55,125 nt of DNA from an uncultured Pelosinus sp. (GTDB lineage Bacteria; Bacillota; Negativicutes; UMGS1260), in the NCBI GenBank assembly GCA_900550105.1, contig URQW01000014.1, positions 1 through 55,125 on the forward strand. Direction: 5' to 3'. Position numbers and translations under genes: made by a program. Each line of letters starts with the position of its first letter. Within the stretch, counting starts at the first letter, position 1. The notes beneath the pieces are model-generated. The model ran no database searches. It worked only from the letters and a program-made list of their open reading frames with translations, and was not told where the DNA came from. Below, one piece after another: positions 51,847 through 55,125 of this stretch.

Positions 51847-53055
51847 TTACTTCACAAAATGCGCTGTTGAAACAAATACCCCAGTAGCAATGGCACTCAC
51901 AATAACGCCACTGATATTGGCCCCTAAGGCAACTGGTAAAATCATAGCATAAGGATTCGCTTCCATGGCCGCATATTGGGCAAGCTTTGCTGTACTTGGC
52001 ACACACGATACACCAGCAATTCCAACTGTCGGATTAAATTTGCCCTTGGTAAACCAATAAACAACCCAGCCGCCGATAATACCGCCAACAGCAGAAATCG
52101 CCAGGGCTAAAATACCGAGAACAATTAAAATGCCAACTTTCGGATCCATAATGGTTTTGGCGTCACACAACACGCCAAGTAGCAAACCTAAGAACAACGT
52201 CGCACTATAGAGAAGCGTATTATCTAACAACTTTTGGTATGGCTCAATCTCGGCTTCCTTAATCGCTACACCGAGGAAAAAGGACATAATCAGCGGTGCT
52301 GCCACTGGCAGCAACAAGCAAAGTACGCCGCACATAATCACAGTAAAGATAAACTTTTGACTTTTAGGTACCTCTGAATGTTGCACCTTCATCTCAATAC
52401 CGCGATATTTTTTCGGGATCATCAGCTTAATGATATAAGGATAACCCGCATAAGTTAAGCTTAGATATAAGTACGCAATGATCGAAATCGGAACAAACAG
52501 ATTCGGCGCCAACATCAACGAGGTAAATAGCACCATGGGACCATCAGCGCCGCCAATAGTTCCCACAGCCGCCGCCTCGCCAATTGGTAGACCCAGCTTA
52601 TAGCCGATTACCAAAGTAGCAAACGTTCCCGCTTCGGCAAAAATGGCTACAACAATACTAGCCCAAGGCCGCGCTAAAACAAAACCGATATCACACATGG
52701 CCCCAATCCCAAAAAAGACAATACAAGCAATAAGGCCATTACTAAAAGTCAAGTTATAGATTGGCTGTAAAAAGTTAATTTGCATAATATTCATTAAGTC
52801 GTCAGGTTTAGCTACAAGCGGGTCAAGAAAAATATTGCCAATCCCGCCATTTTGCATAAATAGAACACCTGTATTGATCGCAATCATGCCAATTCCCATA
52901 GGGACCATGATTAAGGGCTCCAAGGTGCGTTTAAATCCTAAATAAGCTAACACAAAACCAAACAGAATCAGAAAGAGTCGCGCATAAACAACCGTCGGAT
53001 CTTGCACAAAGAAAGAAAAAATACCGGGAAATAGATTATGCATAATTTCAGTCAC
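51847..53055 (-). CDS. mmdB: Na+-translocating decarboxylase beta subunit (MmdB/OadB)
   Basis: Membrane pump subunit that decarboxylates carboxybiotin and drives Na+ export. 402 aa with nine or more helices. Key conserved pieces: GTIGGADGPMVLFTS (with the Asp of region IIIa), the NTGVLF segment, ILPVALGANISGVI and GVSCVPSTAKLAQ. The GTG at 53055 overlaps the end of the small gene upstream. Between mmdC and madL, it is the core of the operon. Beta subunits of the MmdB, OadB, GcdB and MadB types are hard to tell apart; the mmdA-type partner decides the name. Confidence 0.9.
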   Translation of the reverse strand: MTEIMHNLFPGIFSFFVQDPTVVYARLFLILFGFVLAYLGFKRTLEPLIMVPMGIGMIAINTGVLFMQNGGIGNIFLDPLVAKPDDLMNIMQINFLQPIYNLTFSNGLIACIVFFGIGAMCDIGFVLARPWASIVVAIFAEAGTFATLVIGYKLGLPIGEAAAVGTIGGADGPMVLFTSLMLAPNLFVPISIIAYLYLSLTYAGYPYIIKLMIPKKYRGIEMKVQHSEVPKSQKFIFTVIMCGVLCLLLPVAAPLIMSFFLGVAIKEAEIEPYQKLLDNTLLYSATLFLGLLLGVLCDAKTIMDPKVGILIVLGILALAISAVGGIIGGWVVYWFTKGKFNPTVGIAGVSCVPSTAKLAQYAAMEANPYAMILPVALGANISGVIVSAIATGVFVSTAHFVK

Positions 53056-53173
53056 TATTCATACCACCTAACTTTGATATGGCTTTATTAATAATTAAGA
53101 TTAACCCGACTGTCGCAAAAGAAAGTGCGGCAGTTAAACCGTAGGAAAATCCCGCATAGGTATAAATGTCCAA
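53048..53173 (-). CDS. OadG-like small membrane subunit (41 aa, MmdE-like position)
   Basis: A 41-aa one-helix membrane protein: MDIYTYAGFSYGLTAALSFA, then TVGLILIINKA and a short cytoplasmic tail ending GGMNSD. The start is a TTG with AAGGAGG 7 bases upstream, and the stop overlaps the GTG of mmdB. Veillonella methylmalonyl-CoA decarboxylase has a small epsilon subunit; this gene's size and place suggest a similar stabilising role. It has no soluble OadG-like C-terminal domain. Confidence 0.72.
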   Translation of the reverse strand: MDIYTYAGFSYGLTAALSFATVGLILIINKAISKLGGMNSD

Positions 53174-53221
53174 GTTGTTTCCTCCTTGTCTTCTTGAGCT
53201 AACACATCACTGCAATTCAGC

Positions 53222-53632
53222 TTAGCCAATTACTAAGAGCGGCGTACCTGCCTGCACTGGATCACCATCTTTCGCACTAATTGATTTTACTACGCCGTCG
53301 CAAGGCGCCATAACCGGATTGTGCATTTTCATGGCTTCGAGTATCAAAAGTTCCTGTCCCTTTGTTACACTATCGCCGACGCTCACTTTTACAGTAATCA
53401 CTTTACCGGGCATCGGCGCGGTAACTTGACTGCCGCCTGCAGTTGCTGGCGCTGCCGCTGGTTTAGCCGGTGCTACTGGTGCTGCCGGTGCAGGAGTCGC
53501 AGTAACTACTGGGGCCGCTTTCGCAACAGAAGCTGGGGCTGGAGCTGCAGCGACTGCTGCTGTTGTGGCGTTATTTTTTGCTACCGTTACATCATAAGTT
53601 TTACCATTCACGGTAATTGTGTAGTTTGCCAT
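53222..53632 (-). CDS. mmdC: Biotin carrier subunit of the decarboxylase (MmdC)
   Basis: Carries carboxybiotin from the transferase to the pump. 136 aa: N-terminal strand pair (MANYTITVNGKTYDVTV), a long flexible Pro/Ala linker (about 25-65), and the biotinyl domain with Lys in ILEAMKMHNPV. The ATG at 53632 follows AAGGAGG by 7 bases; earlier in-frame starts would overlap mmdD. The Pro/Ala linker length is typical of Mmd/Oad carriers. Confidence 0.94.
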   Translation of the reverse strand: MANYTITVNGKTYDVTVAKNNATTAAVAAAPAPASVAKAAPVVTATPAPAAPVAPAKPAAAPATAGGSQVTAPMPGKVITVKVSVGDSVTKGQELLILEAMKMHNPVMAPCDGVVKSISAKDGDPVQAGTPLLVIG

Positions 53633-53664
53633 AGTATTGCCTCCTTGAAATATCGATTCGCGCT

Positions 53665-53961
53665 TTATAAGTAATTGTGTACAGCTTCTTGTCTGGCTGT
53701 AGTACGCCATCTGCTGCTATGTCGCTCTAAGACACTCAGTACCGTAAAATCACTTGTTCCCTCTAGTTCAGCAATGGCGGCGGCAATCACGGCTACCAAT
53801 TCATCCGCTTCGTCTGAATTCGCAATGATTTCAGGAACTTCAGCGACCGCAACTGTGGCAGATACAGCAACTGTCGGCACTTCTATTTCATCCTCGTTAT
53901 AGCGGCTGCGCAAGAAAAAAACGACAGCCACAATAACGCATAATAATCCAATCCACACCAC
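53665..53961 (-). CDS. mmdD: Decarboxylase delta/gamma (OadG/MmdD) subunit
   Basis: A 98-aa anchor subunit with one N-terminal transmembrane helix (2-18), an acidic linker and the C-terminal VVAVIAAAIAELEG-type helix ending SRWRTTARQEAVHNYL, a docking tail in the OadG/MmdD manner. It bridges the transferase and the pump. GTG start, GGAGGAGGGG upstream. It lies 36 bases downstream of mmdA and 32 upstream of mmdC. Confidence 0.88.
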   Translation of the reverse strand: MVWIGLLCVIVAVVFFLRSRYNEDEIEVPTVAVSATVAVAEVPEIIANSDEADELVAVIAAAIAELEGTSDFTVLSVLERHSSRWRTTARQEAVHNYL

Positions 53962-53997
53962 GTCTCAACCCCTCCTCCGATTCAGCTTATCCCTTGT

Positions 53998-55125
53998 TTA
54001 TAGCGGAATATTGCCGTGTTTTTTAGCAGGGCGAGATTCCCGTTTGGCATTAAAAGCATTTAAGGCACTAATAATCCGCGGCCGTGTTTCACTGGGGACA
54101 ATAACTTGATCAGCATAACCACGTTCTGCCGCCTTGTAAGGCGTAGCAAATTCTCTAACATACTCATCGGTTTTTTCTTTGGCATTAGGATCATTACGGA
54201 AAATGATATTGGCCGCTCCGGCAGGCCCCATAACAGCAATTTCAGCTGACGGCCAAGCCATGACTTGATCAGCGCCAAGATGACGTGAGCACATTGCAAT
54301 ATAAGCGCCGCCATAGGCTTTACGCGTAATTACGGTAATCTTAGGCACAGTCGCTTCAGAATAAGCAAAGAGCATTTTAGCGCCATGCCGAATAATACCG
54401 CCATGTTCTTGCCCCGTACCTGGTAAGAAGCCGGGAACATCGACAAGGCTCAATAGTGGAATATTAAAGGCATCGCAAAAACGAATAAAGCGGGCTGCTT
54501 TATCAGACGCATTAATATCGAGGCATCCAGCCATCATCGTCGGCTGATTCGCAATAATTCCCACAGTGCGTCCATCAAATCTAGCAAAACCAATAATCAT
54601 ATTTTTGGCAAAGTGAGACTGTATTTCATAAAACTCGCCGTTATCAACGATCTTTTTGATCACATCATACATGTCGTAGGGTTGATTCGGATTATCAGGC
54701 ATTAATGTGTTAAGGCTTTCATCGATTCTTGCCGGATCATCACCTGTCGCCACAATCGGAGCTTCATCAAGGTTATTGCTAGGCAGAAAGCTAAGTAAGT
54801 ACCGTACCTGCTCCATGCAATCCTCATCATTTTCCGCAGCAAAATGTGCGACCCCTGATACAGCATTATGAGCCATAGCACCGCCCAACGCTTCCGCCGT
54901 CACTTCTTCCGCTGTCACCGATTTAATGACTTGCGGTCCTGTAATAAACATTTGGCTCGTATTTTTAACCATATAAATAAAATCCGTAATAGCTGGCGAA
55001 TATACAGCGCCGCCGGCACAGGGTCCCATGATGACCGAAATCTGAGGAATTACGCCAGACGATAAGGTATTGCGGTAAAAAATATCACCAAAGCCAGAGA
55101 GGGCATCAACGCCTTCTTGAATCCG
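53998..55125 (-). CDS. mmdA: Methylmalonyl-CoA decarboxylase carboxyltransferase subunit (partial, N-terminus off the window)
   Basis: Transfers the carboxyl of methylmalonyl-CoA to biotin, the first step of the Na+ pump that produces propionyl-CoA. The frame runs from the window edge (RIQEGVDALSGFGDIFYRN) to the stop at 53998; about 375 of some 510 residues are present. Motifs: MGPCAGGAVYSPAITDF, AHNAVSGVAHFA, VDVPGFLPGTGQEHGGIIRHGAKML, RKAYGGAYIAMCSR and RGYADQVI, all matching MmdA/PccB. Oxaloacetate and glutaconyl-CoA enzymes differ; glutaconyl or malonyl substrates cannot be fully excluded. Confidence 0.93.
   Translation of the reverse strand, partial: RIQEGVDALSGFGDIFYRNTLSSGVIPQISVIMGPCAGGAVYSPAITDFIYMVKNTSQMFITGPQVIKSVTAEEVTAEALGGAMAHNAVSGVAHFAAENDEDCMEQVRYLLSFLPSNNLDEAPIVATGDDPARIDESLNTLMPDNPNQPYDMYDVIKKIVDNGEFYEIQSHFAKNMIIGFARFDGRTVGIIANQPTMMAGCLDINASDKAARFIRFCDAFNIPLLSLVDVPGFLPGTGQEHGGIIRHGAKMLFAYSEATVPKITVITRKAYGGAYIAMCSRHLGADQVMAWPSAEIAVMGPAGAANIIFRNDPNAKEKTDEYVREFATPYKAAERGYADQVIVPSETRPRIISALNAFNAKRESRPAKKHGNIPL

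Noticed and set aside
51847..55125. Malonate decarboxylase (madBCDEF) operon
   Set aside because: madL/madM are present, but the carboxyltransferase is a single MmdA/PccB-type chain rather than split MadC/MadD, and no malonate ACP gene is seen.
1..55125. CRISPR array, tRNA, rRNA, insertion sequence or prophage
   Set aside because: Looked for regular direct repeats, cloverleaf/CCA ends, transposase or integrase motifs on both strands and found none.

Overview
The window looks like chromosomal DNA of an anaerobic, spore-forming Negativicute (Sporomusa/Pelosinus-like Firmicutes). The main reasons are a Na+-translocating methylmalonyl-CoA decarboxylase operon, a 2-hydroxyacyl-CoA dehydratase/activase pair, a Spo0E-like sporulation phosphatase, a tandem glycine riboswitch, a lysine riboswitch, Firmicute-type Shine-Dalgarno sites and many intrinsic terminators. 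The genus assignment is inference. I saw no tRNA, rRNA, insertion sequence, prophage or CRISPR array.

Layout. 1-4.8 kb: a partial PPK2-type polyphosphate kinase, lysA behind a lysine riboswitch, a DtxR/MntR-like regulator, Hsp20, and a YfcE phosphodiesterase overlapping an RdgB nucleotide-house-cleaning enzyme. 4.8-9.6 kb: an unusual minus-strand operon with a COG1775-type 2-hydroxyacyl-CoA dehydratase-like protein, its ATP-dependent activase, a hydantoinase/oxoprolinase-family ASKHA protein and a histone-deacetylase-fold enzyme with a C-terminal CxxC...CxxC tail. 9.6-12.4 kb: an operon of DUF3842, a thioesterase, a membrane-anchored unknown and a CofE-like ligase, then an HPP membrane protein. 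12.5-19 kb: signalling genes (soluble MCP, GAF-PAS-PAS-SpoIIE phosphatase, transmembrane MCP behind a c-di-GMP-I riboswitch) plus an MTHFR-like protein. 19-24 kb: KdgT permease, iron-type alcohol dehydrogenase, a 53-aa Cys protein and a divergent LysR/AEC transporter pair.

24-32.7 kb is one long operon behind a tandem glycine riboswitch: gcvT-gcvH-gcvPA-gcvPB, two radical-SAM genes that fit the non-canonical two-protein lipoyl synthase (LipS1/LipS2 type), a LipM-type octanoyltransferase and lpdA. It would provide the whole glycine cleavage system together with lipoylation of its H protein. 32.8-36.3 kb: an amidohydrolase, a Na+/solute symporter and a DUF3311 partner, divergent from a GGDEF diguanylate cyclase across a repeat-rich spacer.

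38-45 kb: YeiH transporter with LysR, an extradiol dioxygenase, and a 52-aa Spo0E-like gene behind a second c-di-GMP-I riboswitch with its own terminator. A NosP-like Cys protein, an HD-domain protein and a class III aminotransferase with LysR follow. 45-50 kb: a Cys-rich ArsR and a multidomain CoA-disulfide-reductase/rhodanese/TusA/DsrE protein. Its last domain is displaced by a -1 frameshift at an A10 run exactly at a domain boundary. A MerR-MATE pair comes next. 50-55 kb: mmdA(partial)-mmdD-mmdC-small ORF-mmdB-madL-madM, a sodium-pump decarboxylase coupled to malonate-transporter genes.

The strongest leads are the c-di-GMP riboswitch on a Spo0E-like gene, the A10 frameshift, the two radical-SAM lipoyl-synthase candidates in the gcv operon, and the dehydratase/activase/hydantoinase/deacetylase operon.
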